DNA of 57,180 nucleotides from NCBI RefSeq assembly GCF_943736975.1, contig NZ_CALSFO010000009.1, positions 1 through 57,180 of the forward strand, in the 5' to 3' direction. Source of the DNA: Streptococcus sp. Marseille-Q0941 (lineage in GTDB: Bacteria > Bacillota > Bacilli > Lactobacillales > Streptococcaceae). The translations under genes and the position numbers were made by a program. This document shows, in pieces, positions 1 through 8,376 of this stretch. The notes below the pieces were generated by a model. The model worked only from the letters and a program-made list of their open reading frames with translations. It had not been told where the DNA came from and searched no databases. The first letter of the stretch is position 1, and every line of letters starts with the position of its first letter.

Positions 1-34
1 CAGGCGGTTAGAGGTTCGACTCCTCTAGGGTGCA
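1..34 (+). tRNA. tRNA-Arg, 3' part only
   Basis: The window opens inside a tRNA: a T-arm (AGAGG-TTCGACT-CCTCT) followed by the 3' acceptor strand AGGGTGC and discriminator A. The acceptor strand and the visible variable loop fit a streptococcal tRNA-Arg, but the anticodon lies outside the window, so the isotype is an inference. It sits 14 bases ahead of a complete tRNA-Pro, as in a tRNA cluster. Confidence 0.6.
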
Positions 35-48
35 TTAACAATTTAATT

Positions 49-122
49 CGGGAAGTAGCTCAGCTTGGTAGAGTACTTGGTTTGGGACCAAGGTGTCGCA
101 GGTTCGAATCCTGTCTTCCCGA
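49..122 (+). tRNA. tRNA-Pro (UGG anticodon)
   Basis: Complete cloverleaf. The acceptor stem pairs CGGGAAG with CTTCCCG, with discriminator A at 122. The anticodon arm CTTGG-TTTGGGA-CCAAG carries TGG, and the T-arm is CAGG-TTCGAAT-CCTG. CCA is not encoded. It is the last tRNA of the cluster and is followed by a terminator. Confidence 0.93.
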
Positions 123-138
123 TTGATATTACAAGAGT

Positions 139-163
139 AAGAACACTAGTTGTTCTTTTTTTG
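139..163 (+). terminator. Rho-independent terminator of the tRNA cluster
   Basis: Stem AAGAACA/TGTTCTT with a 5-base loop, continuing directly into a run of T. It lies 16 bases after tRNA-Pro. Confidence 0.8.
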
Positions 164-206
164 TTTATTATAAATATTCTTTATAACCTTTCAATAAAAT
201 AATTCT

Positions 207-350
207 AGCTCTATAATTTCTGTAGTGGGTAAATCCTCTATAGATATTATGAAGCCTATTTTGTTGTAGAAAAAAGTCACATAAGATCTATAATGAAAAA
301 CGACGAAACTATCATTTGAAAGACTTGTATTGAACAATTAGATTTTATGT
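207..350 (+). mobile_element. Left-end remnant of an ISL3-family-like insertion sequence
   Basis: Starts with GCTCTATAAT and shares its layout and many words with 29296-29441: a GCTCTATAAT-like end, a CTCTATAG/CTTCTATAG block, TTTGTTGTAG, AACTATCATT, and a stretch that would read (I/M)EQ(L/F). I recall this as the left end and transposase start of streptococcal ISL3-type elements (IS1167-like). No transposase ORF survives. The family assignment is from memory. The rest of 164-502 is AT-rich with no gene seen. Confidence 0.5.
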
Positions 351-401
351 CTTTTTTATTTTCTTTAAATCTATTTTTTTGATTTTTATGAAATAAAATA
401 A

Positions 402-417
402 GCCTCCGATTGGAGGT
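402..417 (-). terminator. Probable terminator of the DeoR regulator gene
   Basis: Short hairpin CCTCC-gatt-GGAGG. Read on the minus strand it is followed by a T-rich stretch. It lies 85 bases beyond the stop codon of the minus-strand regulator gene. Confidence 0.5.
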
Positions 418-502
418 CTGTGTTTGAACTAATCAAAAAAGGATGTGTGAATAATTTTCATTTAATAAGAATTATTTTTATTTTAAGTCTATAATGCAAA
501 GC

Positions 503-1255
503 TTACCATAAAATTTCACATATTTTCTCTACTTCTTTTTGGAAAGAATCAATTGGTGCCGTATCTGTGATAATACAGTCTATGTCGTTGTAATACGCCA
601 GTTTGAAGTAGTGACTAGTATTAAATTTTGAATGGTCTGCGAGTAAGAGGCTCTTCTCTGAGTTTTTGATCATTTGCTGTTTTATGCGTGCTTGATTGTG
701 GTTAGCTTCGTAAGCACCATATTTGTCTAGGCCTCTACAACTGATGAGTGCCAAATCAGCATGAAAGTTATTGATAAATTCACTTGCAAAATCGCCTAAG
801 GCTGAATTTGTTCCATAATTTATATGTCCTCCAGATAGAAAGAGAGTTACATTATCAAATTCATTTAGTTTTCTTGCAATTTCGATTCCGTTTGTAATAA
901 TGCAGAGATTTTTAAGTTTTTCAAGATAAGGAACGATCATAGCTGCTGTTGATGAGCTATCAATAAATATAGATTGGTTGTTAGTGAGAAAAGTGGAAGC
1001 AATTTCGGCAATGTGTTGCTTACCCTTTTCTTCTTCTCGGACTCGAGCAGAGTATATATATTCCATGTTATTAGCAGTCAGTAACCGTACTTCTCCATGA
1101 CCTCTATGTATTTTCCCCTCTTTTTCTAATTCTATAAGATCCCTTCTTAGAGTTGAAGTTGAGCAATACATGAGTGCTTCTAATTCTATTGTTGAAATTA
1201 TCTTTCTTCGTTTTAGAATTTCTAAAATTCGTTCCATACGTTCTAAGGAAACCAT
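503..1255 (-). CDS. fucR: DeoR-family transcriptional regulator of the fucose operon
   Basis: A 250-residue DeoR/GlpR-type protein. Residues about 1-57 form the N-terminal helix-turn-helix (RILEILKRRK start, then CSTSTLRRDLIELEKEGKI). The rest is the sugar-phosphate-sensing DeoRC domain, with motifs such as FIDSSSTA and ITNG. It is transcribed away from the fucose genes and shares a 151-base intergenic region with fucA, the usual arrangement for a local repressor. The inducer is probably a phosphorylated fucose intermediate (family knowledge). The ATG at 1255 has the SD-like AAAGGAG just upstream on the minus strand. The assignment to fucose rests on position. Confidence 0.85.
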   Translation of the reverse strand: MVSLERMERILEILKRRKIISTIELEALMYCSTSTLRRDLIELEKEGKIHRGHGEVRLLTANNMEYIYSARVREEEKGKQHIAEIASTFLTNNQSIFIDSSSTAAMIVPYLEKLKNLCIITNGIEIARKLNEFDNVTLFLSGGHINYGTNSALGDFASEFINNFHADLALISCRGLDKYGAYEANHNQARIKQQMIKNSEKSLLLADHSKFNTSHYFKLAYYNDIDCIITDTAPIDSFQKEVEKICEILW

Positions 1256-1280
1256 ATTATTTCTCCTTTATGATAATATT

Positions 1281-1310
1281 TTGAACATTATTGAACATTT
1301 TTGAATATAT
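1281..1310. promoter_or_regulatory. Three tandem decamers, candidate FucR operator
   Basis: TTGAACATTA, TTGAACATTT and TTGAATATAT lie head to tail with an exact 10-base period, one helical turn. They sit 26 bases upstream of the regulator gene and about 45 bases upstream of the fucA -35. Tandem direct repeats of this kind are common DeoR-family operators. Assignment to this regulator is an inference from position. Confidence 0.55.
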
Positions 1311-1353
1311 TATACCATTTACATTTACAAATTTCCAATAGTATATTCATCTA

Positions 1354-1382
1354 TTGTATGCGCTTTCTTAAAGTGTTATGAT
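1354..1382 (+). promoter_or_regulatory. Promoter of the fucose operon
   Basis: -35 TTGTAT (1354-1359), 17-base spacer, -10 TATGAT (1377-1382) preceded by TGT, an extended -10. It lies 24 bases before the fucA start codon, which has SD AAAGGAG. Confidence 0.7.
1355..1368. promoter_or_regulatory. Catabolite-responsive element (cre) for CcpA
   Basis: TGTATGCGCTTTCT matches the cre consensus TGWAARCGYTWNCW at 13 of 14 positions. It overlaps the -35 and spacer of the fucose promoter, so CcpA binding should repress the operon when preferred sugars are present. Confidence 0.65.
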
Positions 1383-1406
1383 ACAGATAAAGAAAGGAGT
1401 GAGTTT

Positions 1407-2138
1407 ATGACTCAAGATGAAAAAATTATTCGTGAACAGATTTGTGACGTTTGTCATAAAATGTGGCAACTTGGTTGGGTAGCTGCTAATGATGGAAATG
1501 TATCTGTTCGTTTAGATGCTGATACTATTATAGCAACGCCTACTGGTATCAGTAAAAGTTTTATTACACCAGAAAAATTGGTGAAACTGAACCTCAAGGG
1601 TGAGATTTTAGAAGCTGAGGGAGACTATCGTCCTTCAAGTGAAATTAAAATGCATATCCGCTGTTACGAGGAACGTGAAGATGTGAGAGCTGTTGTCCAT
1701 GCTCATCCACCTATTGCAACTGGTTTTGCTTTAGCGCATATCCCTCTTGATACGTATTCTCTGATTGAGAGTGCAATTGTTGTAGGAGCTATTCCGATTA
1801 CACCTTTCGGGGTTCCATCTACTATGGAAGTTCCTGATGCCATTACTCCATATCTTCCTGATCATGATGTGATGTTACTTGAGAACCATGGGGCTTTAAC
1901 TGTCGGAAGTGATGTTATTACAGCTTACTATCGTATGGAGACTCTAGAGTTAGTCGCTAAAACAACTTTCCATGGACGTATGCTTTTGTCAACTAAAGGT
2001 ATTGAAGAACAAGAAATTTCACGTCCTACTTTGGAACGTCTGTTCTCCATGAGAGAAAACTATAAGGTTACTGGTCGTCATCCTGGTTATCGTAAATATA
2101 ATGGAGACGGCAGTGTTAAAGAAGAAGTAGAAGAATAA
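1407..2138 (+). CDS. fucA: L-fuculose-1-phosphate aldolase
   Basis: A class II aldolase of 243 residues that cleaves L-fuculose 1-phosphate to dihydroxyacetone phosphate and L-lactaldehyde. The zinc ligands expected from E. coli FucA are visible: His98 and His100 in HAHPP and His161 in ENHGAL, with catalytic Glu79 in SSEIKMH. It is the first gene of the operon, start codon 24 bases after the -10, with a good SD (AAAGGAG). The next gene, fucI, follows after 12 bases. The related L-ribulose-phosphate epimerase family is excluded mainly by context (fucI, fucU, fucO). Confidence 0.88.
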   Translation: MTQDEKIIREQICDVCHKMWQLGWVAANDGNVSVRLDADTIIATPTGISKSFITPEKLVKLNLKGEILEAEGDYRPSSEIKMHIRCYEEREDVRAVVHAHPPIATGFALAHIPLDTYSLIESAIVVGAIPITPFGVPSTMEVPDAITPYLPDHDVMLLENHGALTVGSDVITAYYRMETLELVAKTTFHGRMLLSTKGIEEQEISRPTLERLFSMRENYKVTGRHPGYRKYNGDGSVKEEVEE

Positions 2139-2150
2139 GAGGGAAATATC

Positions 2151-3917
2151 ATGATTCAACATCCACGTATCGGAATTCGTCCAACTATTGATGGTCGTCG
2201 TCAAGGGGTCCGCGAATCGCTTGAAGTCCAAACAATGAATATGGCAAAAAGTGTTGCGGACTTGCTTTCTAGTACATTGAAATATCCTGATGGCCAACCA
2301 GTTGAATGTGTAATCTCACCATCAACAATTGGTCGTGTACCAGAAGCAGCAGCATCTCACGAATTATTCAAAAAATCAAACGTGTGTGCAACAATCACTG
2401 TAACACCATGCTGGTGCTATGGTAGTGAAACAATGGATATGTCTCCTGATATTCCACATGCTATTTGGGGATTCAACGGAACTGAAAGACCAGGGGCTGT
2501 TTACTTAGCAGCAGTTCTTGCTTCTCACGCTCAAAAAGGAATTCCAGCATTCGGAATTTACGGTAAAGACGTACAAGAAGCAACAGATACAGAAATTCCT
2601 GAAGACGTTAAAGAAAAAATCTTACGATATGCAAGAGCAGCTCTTGCTACAGGATTAATGAGAGATACAGCTTACTTATCAATGGGTAGTGTATCAATGG
2701 GTATCGGTGGTTCTATCGTAGATCCTAACTTCTTCCAAGAATACTTAGGAATGCGTAATGAATCAGTAGATATGACTGAATTCACTCGCCGTATCGATCG
2801 TGGTATTTACGATCACGAAGAATTCGAACGTGCGCTTAAATGGGTGAAAGAAAACGTTAAAGAAGGATTCGATCACAACCGTGAAGACCTTGTTTTAAGC
2901 CGTGAAGAAAAAGATAAACAATGGGAATTCGTTATTAAGATGTTCTTAATTGGACGTGACTTAATGATTGGTAACCCAAGACTTGCTGAACTAGGCTTTG
3001 AAGAAGAAGCAGTTGGTCACTACGCTCTTGTTGGTGGATTCCAAGGTCAACGTCAATGGACAGACCACTTCCCTAACGGAGACTTCATGGAAACATTCCT
3101 AAACACTCAATTCGACTGGAACGGAATTCGCAGACCATACATCTTCGCAACTGAAAATGATGCGTTAAACGGTGTATCAATGCTATTCAACTACTTATTA
3201 ACAAACACTCCACAAATCTTTGCGGATGTTCGTACTTACTGGAGTCCAGAAGCTGTTGAACGTGTTACAGGACATAAACTTGAAGGCCATGCTGAAAATG
3301 GATTCTTACACTTAATCAACTCTGGTTCTTGTACATTAGACGGTACTGGTCAAGCTACAAGAAACGGTGAACCAGTGATTAAACCATTCTGGGAATTAGA
3401 ACAAAGTGAAGTAGATGCAATGCTTGCAAATACAGACTTCCCAGCAGCAAACCGCGAATACTTCCGTGGTGGCGGTTACTCAACTCGCTTCTTATCTAAA
3501 GGAAATATGCCTGTAACAATGGTTCGCTTGAACTTGTTGAAAGGGGTAGGTCCTGTACTTCAAATTGCTGAAGGATACACTCTTGAATTACCTGAAGATG
3601 TACACCATACATTGGATAACCGTACAGATCCAGGCTGGCCAACAACTTGGTTTGCTCCTCGCTTAACAGGTAAAGGCGCATTCAAGTCAGTATACGATGT
3701 AATGAATAACTGGGGTGCAAACCACGGTGCTATCACTTATGGACATATTGGTGCTGACCTTATCACTCTTGCTTCAATGTTACGCATTCCAGTAAATATG
3801 CATAACGTTGCAGAAGAAGATATCTTCAGACCTAAGAACTGGTCATTATTCGGAACAGAAGATTTAGAATCAGCTGACTACCGTGCATGTCAATTATTAG
3901 GACCTGTACATAAATGA
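2151..3917 (+). CDS. fucI: L-fucose isomerase
   Basis: 588 residues, close to the 591 of E. coli FucI. It converts L-fucose to L-fuculose with a Mn2+ cofactor in the cytoplasm. I recognise it along its length as the pneumococcal-type FucI: N-terminal [20 protein letters not shown], central [16 protein letters not shown]-terminal [15 protein letters not shown] containing the conserved His region. SD GAGGGAAA lies upstream. Codon use shifts to frequent AC-ending, high-expression codons compared with fucA. The gene is followed by a strong hairpin before the PTS genes. Confidence 0.95.
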   Translation: MIQHPRIGIRPTIDGRRQGVRESLEVQTMNMAKSVADLLSSTLKYPDGQPVECVISPSTIGRVPEAAASHELFKKSNVCATITVTPCWCYGSETMDMSPDIPHAIWGFNGTERPGAVYLAAVLASHAQKGIPAFGIYGKDVQEATDTEIPEDVKEKILRYARAALATGLMRDTAYLSMGSVSMGIGGSIVDPNFFQEYLGMRNESVDMTEFTRRIDRGIYDHEEFERALKWVKENVKEGFDHNREDLVLSREEKDKQWEFVIKMFLIGRDLMIGNPRLAELGFEEEAVGHYALVGGFQGQRQWTDHFPNGDFMETFLNTQFDWNGIRRPYIFATENDALNGVSMLFNYLLTNTPQIFADVRTYWSPEAVERVTGHKLEGHAENGFLHLINSGSCTLDGTGQATRNGEPVIKPFWELEQSEVDAMLANTDFPAANREYFRGGGYSTRFLSKGNMPVTMVRLNLLKGVGPVLQIAEGYTLELPEDVHHTLDNRTDPGWPTTWFAPRLTGKGAFKSVYDVMNNWGANHGAITYGHIGADLITLASMLRIPVNMHNVAEEDIFRPKNWSLFGTEDLESADYRACQLLGPVHK

Positions 3918-3925
3918 TGAAAATT

Positions 3926-3964
3926 TTGGGGGTAGAAATCTAATAATTGGATTTCTATCTCCAA
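3926..3964 (+). other. 15-bp intercistronic hairpin after fucI
   Basis: TTGGGGGTAGAAATC pairs with GATTTCTATCTCCAA (two G-U pairs) around a 9-base loop. No T-tract follows, so it is more likely an mRNA-stabilising or processing element than a terminator. It separates fucAI from the transport genes. Confidence 0.6.
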
Positions 3965-3987
3965 GAATTTAAAAGGAGTAGAAAATT

Positions 3988-4284
3988 ATGACAAAAACAA
4001 TTATTCTAGCCTGTGTAGGTGGTTTGACAACTAGTATGTTAGTTGAACGTATTAACGAAGTTATTCATCGAGATCAATTAAATTATTCATTTTACTCTGT
4101 TGGTATTGCAGGAATTAATAATTTAAAAAATATTGATGTTTTGCTTTTGAGCCCTCAGTTGGCATATTTAGAAGAAAAGGCTAAAGCATCTCTTAGTGTT
4201 CCGGTTGCTGTTATTAGCGATGAAAATTTTGAGTTAATGAAAGGTGAAGCTGTTTTGCAGCAAGCAGAAGACTTAATGGGTTGA
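3988..4284 (+). CDS. Stand-alone PTS IIB protein, lactose/cellobiose type
   Basis: 98 residues with the IIB Lac/Cel fold. The phosphocysteine loop is seen at residues 9-16 (CVGGLTTS), so the phosphoryl-accepting Cys is retained. These proteins pass phosphate from IIA to an incoming sugar at a IIC permease, but there is no IIC gene in this operon; an ABC importer follows instead. It is 4 bases from the IIA gene, with SD AAAGGAG upstream. Possible roles are supplying phosphate to a IIC encoded elsewhere or a regulatory relay. The role is not established by the sequence. Confidence 0.75.
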   Translation: MTKTIILACVGGLTTSMLVERINEVIHRDQLNYSFYSVGIAGINNLKNIDVLLLSPQLAYLEEKAKASLSVPVAVISDENFELMKGEAVLQQAEDLMG

Positions 4285-4288
4285 GCTG

Positions 4289-4657
4289 ATGGGAACACTA
4301 ACAAGACAGTCGACACAAGAGTTGATGCAGCTAATCTTAAAAAGTAGTAAAAGTACTCAAAAGGTTATGGAAAGCCTTCAATTGGCTCAAGGAGGAGATC
4401 TTTCAGGTGCTAGAGAGGTGCTAGAATTAGCGAATCAGATAAATATAGAAGCACATAATTTACAAACCTCTCTTATCCAAGCTGAGACGAGGGGTGAGAG
4501 TGGAGAAGTTAGTCTATTAGCTATTCATGCCCAAGATCATTTTATGAACAGTCATTTATTGCTTGAGTTAGCGGATGTTTTCTTACATCAGATAGAAGAA
4601 GTTGAACAATTAAAAAAGAAAATAGAAAAACTGGAACAGGTAGGTGAAAAAACATGA
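4289..4657 (+). CDS. Stand-alone PTS IIA protein, lactose/cellobiose type
   Basis: 122 residues, helical, of the LacF/CelC IIA family. The active-site histidine region HAQDHFMNS (about residues 77-85) is intact. The C-terminal 20 residues form a charged helix (EEVEQLKKKIEKLEQ). The stop codon overlaps the start of the ABC ATPase gene by 4 bases, implying translational coupling with the importer. As with the IIB, no membrane IIC partner is encoded nearby. The start codon is close to the IIB stop; an SD is not obvious, which fits coupling with the IIB gene. Confidence 0.75.
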   Translation: MGTLTRQSTQELMQLILKSSKSTQKVMESLQLAQGGDLSGAREVLELANQINIEAHNLQTSLIQAETRGESGEVSLLAIHAQDHFMNSHLLLELADVFLHQIEEVEQLKKKIEKLEQVGEKT

Positions 4658-6150
4658 GTCATCCAGTTATACTTGAAATGAAAGGTATCGTAAAGAGCTT
4701 CGGACCTGTAAAAGCCTTAAAAGGAGTAGATTTTGATCTACGTGCTGGTGAAGTTCATGCTCTGATGGGGGAAAATGGTGCTGGTAAATCCACGCTAATG
4801 AAAGTCCTCACAGGAATTCATGATGCTAATGAAGGAACTATTCACTACAATGGTAAGCAGGTTGCCTATAGCAAGCCTAAGGAAGCGATGGAAGATGGGA
4901 TTGTTATCGTTCACCAAGAATTGAATATGATGAATCATTTAACTGTGGCTCAGAATATTTTCATTGGGAGAGAAGAATTCCGTCATAATTTGTTGATAGA
5001 CGATGGTGCTAGCATCAAAAAAGCTAAGAAACTATTTGATCTATTGAAGTTGGATATTAATCCTACTGAAAAAGTTGGTAATTTAACGGTTGGGAAACAA
5101 CAAATGGTTGAAATTGCCAAAGCCTTATCCATGGATGCTAAGGTCATTGTTTTCGATGAACCAACAGCAGCCCTAACGGAGTCTGAAATTAACGAACTTT
5201 TTGTAATTATTGATGACTTACGTGCTAAAGGTGTTGGTATCATTTACATCTCTCACCGCATGGACGAAATTGCTCGTATTACAGACCGTGTAACGGTAAT
5301 GCGTGATGGTGAGTATGTAGGGACTGTAAATACCAAAGAAACAACAAAAGACGAAATCATTGCAATGATGGTTGGTCGAACTATTTACGAGGATCCTAAA
5401 GCGGCTTCAGCTGTAGCAGATGATGCTCCAGTTGTACTTGAGGTGAAGAATTTAAATGCGGGATCATCTGTAAAAGATGTTAGCTTCCAGCTTCGAAAGG
5501 GTGAAATCTTAGGTTTTTCTGGATTAATGGGAGCTGGCCGTACAGAAGTGGCACGGTTACTGTTTGGTGCAGATAAAAAAGAAAGCGGTACCATTTTTGT
5601 AAATGGTAAAGAAGTGACTATTAATTCGCCACAAGACGCAATTAGAGAAGGAATTGGTTATCTTTCAGAAGACCGTAAACGTTTTGGTTGTATTGTAGAT
5701 ATGACAATCGCTGATAATACAGTAATGACAAACTTAGATAAGTATATTAAAGGTGGACTTATTAATGACGGTGAAATTGTAAAAGTCAGTGATGAATTCG
5801 TTAAACAATTAAGAACGAAGACACCATCGTCAAAACAATTAGTTCGTAACTTATCAGGTGGTAACCAACAAAAGGTCGTCATTGCAAAATGGCTCGAACA
5901 AAATAGTGATATTTTAATTTTTGATGAACCAACAAGAGGAATTGACGTTGGTGCCAAAAGTGAAATTTACACTTTGATGAATGCCTTGGTTGCTCAAGGG
6001 AAGTCTATTATCATGATTTCATCTGAATTGACTGAAATTTTGCGGATGAGTGATCGAATTGTCGTTATGTGTGAAGGTAGAAAAACGGGTGAGCTGGATA
6101 TTAGCCAAGCTACTCAAGAACGGATACTAGCTTTAGCTACAGACCGTTAG
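4654..6150 (+). CDS. Sugar ABC importer ATPase (RbsA-like), probably for fucose
   Basis: 498 residues with two fused ABC domains. Domain 1 has Walker A GENGAGKST (about 39-47), signature LTVGKQQM and FDEPTAAL. Domain 2 has the degenerate P-loop GLMGAGRTE typical of this carbohydrate-uptake-2 family, signature LSGGNQQK and FDEPTRGID. It energises uptake through the permease encoded 24 bases downstream. The substrate is inferred from the surrounding fucose genes; RbsA/MglA/XylG paralogues look alike. Its ATG overlaps the IIA stop codon. Confidence 0.85.
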   Translation: MSHPVILEMKGIVKSFGPVKALKGVDFDLRAGEVHALMGENGAGKSTLMKVLTGIHDANEGTIHYNGKQVAYSKPKEAMEDGIVIVHQELNMMNHLTVAQNIFIGREEFRHNLLIDDGASIKKAKKLFDLLKLDINPTEKVGNLTVGKQQMVEIAKALSMDAKVIVFDEPTAALTESEINELFVIIDDLRAKGVGIIYISHRMDEIARITDRVTVMRDGEYVGTVNTKETTKDEIIAMMVGRTIYEDPKAASAVADDAPVVLEVKNLNAGSSVKDVSFQLRKGEILGFSGLMGAGRTEVARLLFGADKKESGTIFVNGKEVTINSPQDAIREGIGYLSEDRKRFGCIVDMTIADNTVMTNLDKYIKGGLINDGEIVKVSDEFVKQLRTKTPSSKQLVRNLSGGNQQKVVIAKWLEQNSDILIFDEPTRGIDVGAKSEIYTLMNALVAQGKSIIMISSELTEILRMSDRIVVMCEGRKTGELDISQATQERILALATDR

Positions 6151-6174
6151 AAGTGAAAACAGAGGTGTTTACTT

Positions 6175-7158
6175 ATGGAAGAGAAACAATCTTTATGGAT
6201 GAAATTAGAAAAAACAGTTGGTTTGCAAAAACTGATTGCCTTGATTGCGCTTATTGTAATTTTCGCATTCTTCGCTATTTCTAGTGAGTCTTTCCGTTCG
6301 TTTGATACGGCGGTTAGTATCTTGGATGCTTCGTATTATATTGGTTTCTTAGCAATTGGGGTTACATTTGTTATTATTACAGGTGGGATCGACCTTTCAA
6401 TCGGGACAGTGATGATGTGTTCAGCTATTATTGGTGGTGTCCTCCATACAAAAATGGGCTGGCCACTGTGGCTCTCTTTATTGGCCATTCTAGTGGTAGG
6501 AGTTCTCTTTGGACTATTAAATGGAATAATGGTTGCTAAATTTGGATTACCTCCATTTATCGCAACCCTAGGTACGATGATGATATCTCGTGGACTTAGT
6601 TCTATTGTCTCTAATGTTCAGAGTGTGACTTTCCCACTCCGTGGGACAGGTGAAGGTTGGTATAAGGATTTATTCCGTACCCAAGACAATTTCCCTACTG
6701 GTCTGATTGTATTGATTGTCCTTGCTGTCCTTGCAGCTTTAGTTTTGAATAAGACAAAAGTGGGACGTTATATCTTTGCGATTGGTTCCAATAAAGAGGC
6801 GACTCGTTTATCAGGAGTTAACGTTGTTAAGTGGGAAGGTATGGCCTATGTTATAGGTGGTTTATTTGCAGGACTTGCTGCAGTTGCCTATGCTGCTACT
6901 TACTCTACTATTTTACCTGGTACAGGTAATGGGATGGAATTAGATGCAATTGCAGGTGTTGTAGTTGGGGGAACTTCTCTTGCTGGAGGAGTTGGCTCAG
7001 TCGTAGGTACTATCATTGGGGTATTCATCATGTCTGTATTGAAAATCGGACTCCCTTATATCGACCTCCAGCCTCACTATCAACTCTTCATCACAGGTTT
7101 CGTTGTAATTGTCGCAGTTTATTCCGATATTTTGATTCGTAGGAATAAAAAGAAATAG
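6175..7158 (+). CDS. Sugar ABC importer permease (RbsC-like)
   Basis: 327 residues, very hydrophobic, about 8-10 membrane segments, of the BPD_transp_2 family. The conserved stretches GGIDLSIGTVM and LDAIAGVVVGGTSLAGG, usual in RbsC/XylH-type permeases, are visible. It forms the membrane channel for the ATPase encoded just upstream. One permease gene probably gives a homodimer. A hairpin with a short T stretch follows, ahead of the binding-protein gene. Confidence 0.87.
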   Translation: MEEKQSLWMKLEKTVGLQKLIALIALIVIFAFFAISSESFRSFDTAVSILDASYYIGFLAIGVTFVIITGGIDLSIGTVMMCSAIIGGVLHTKMGWPLWLSLLAILVVGVLFGLLNGIMVAKFGLPPFIATLGTMMISRGLSSIVSNVQSVTFPLRGTGEGWYKDLFRTQDNFPTGLIVLIVLAVLAALVLNKTKVGRYIFAIGSNKEATRLSGVNVVKWEGMAYVIGGLFAGLAAVAYAATYSTILPGTGNGMELDAIAGVVVGGTSLAGGVGSVVGTIIGVFIMSVLKIGLPYIDLQPHYQLFITGFVVIVAVYSDILIRRNKKK

Positions 7159-7166
7159 TCAATGCT

Positions 7167-7200
7167 AGAGGAATACAAAAATGGCATTCCTCTCTTTATC
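7167..7200 (+). terminator. Leaky intercistronic terminator or stabilising hairpin
   Basis: AGAGGAAT (7167-7174) pairs with ATTCCTCT (7186-7193), 11-base loop, followed by CTTTATC, a poor T-tract. It lies between the permease and the binding-protein gene, where such hairpins often set different mRNA levels. Confidence 0.45.
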
Positions 7201-7257
7201 GGGTGAATAATCACTCTTCAAATCTTAGATAAAAATAATAAAAAAGGAGCAACTATC

Positions 7258-8343
7258 ATGAGAAAATCATTTAAGTTTGCTATTATTGCGGCAGCAGCTG
7301 TGTCTGCATTTGCTTTGACAGCTTGTTCATCTTCTAAGACAACAGATGGTACTAAGGGTGGATCAGCTAGTGGTGATTACAAGGTAGAAGTAATCGCTAA
7401 AGGTTTCCAACATGACTTCTGGAAAGCTGTTAATAAAGGGGCTGAAAAAGCGGCTGATGAACTTGGTGCTAAGATTACCTTTGTAGGACCACAAAATGAA
7501 ACTGCTATTGCAGAACAGCTTGAACAACTTAACAATGCTATCAATAAGAATCCGAAAGCAATCGCTCTGGCAGCCTTAGATACAGAAGCAGAACTCGATG
7601 CTATTAAACAAGCACAATCTAAGAATATTCCAATTATTGGATTTGACTCAGGGGTTCCAGGGGCACCAGAAGGAGCAATTAAAGCGACTGCTTCTACAGA
7701 TAACCATGCTGCTGGAGGAAATGCAGCAGAACATATGTTCCCTCTAATCGAAAAGAAAATTGGTGATACTCCTGTACGTATTGGTGTAGTTTCTCAAGAA
7801 GCTAACTCTCTTTCAATCACTCAACGTACATCAGGATTTATCGATAAGATGGTTGAGTTGCTTGAGAAGAAAGGCGTCAAAGTAGCTGTTGTTGGACATG
7901 ATAAATTTAAAAACAACGTAGCTGAATCAGATGCTAAAGTTATCATTGAAGTTCGTGTTCCTGCTCAAGTAGATGATGCTGCTGGTAAAACAGAAGCTTC
8001 TACAGTACTTGAGAAGGCAGATACTATCGCTATTTATGGTTCAAATGAATTTGCTGCTAAAGCAATTATCAATGCAAATGGTAGCTTTAAAGAATCAAAA
8101 CTTGGTAAAGACAAGATTATTGCAGTTGGATTTGACTCAGGTGCTCTTCAACAAGATGCAATTCGTAATGGTGTCTTTGCTGGTTCTGTAACTCAAGATC
8201 CAATTCAAATCGGTTATCAAGCTGTAAAACTTGCGGTTGAATCAGCTCAAGGTAAAGAAGTAAAAGATGTTGATACAGGGTCTAAATGGTACGATGCAAA
8301 AAATATTGATTCTGATGAAATCAAAGCATTGTTGTATCAATAA
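7258..8343 (+). CDS. Sugar-binding lipoprotein of the ABC importer (RbsB-like)
   Basis: 361 residues. The N-terminus is a lipoprotein signal with lipobox LTAC (Cys23), then a Ser/Gly/Lys linker, then a periplasmic-binding-protein type 1 domain (Peripla_BP_4) from about residue 40. It captures the sugar outside the membrane and hands it to the permease. SD AAAAAGGAG lies upstream. Fucose as the ligand is inferred from the operon. It could also bind a related sugar or fucosylated disaccharide; no glycosidase is encoded here. Confidence 0.87.
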   Translation: MRKSFKFAIIAAAAVSAFALTACSSSKTTDGTKGGSASGDYKVEVIAKGFQHDFWKAVNKGAEKAADELGAKITFVGPQNETAIAEQLEQLNNAINKNPKAIALAALDTEAELDAIKQAQSKNIPIIGFDSGVPGAPEGAIKATASTDNHAAGGNAAEHMFPLIEKKIGDTPVRIGVVSQEANSLSITQRTSGFIDKMVELLEKKGVKVAVVGHDKFKNNVAESDAKVIIEVRVPAQVDDAAGKTEASTVLEKADTIAIYGSNEFAAKAIINANGSFKESKLGKDKIIAVGFDSGALQQDAIRNGVFAGSVTQDPIQIGYQAVKLAVESAQGKEVKDVDTGSKWYDAKNIDSDEIKALLYQ

Positions 8344-8376
8344 ATCGATTATATTCGAATAGAGAAGGAGCTTTAA

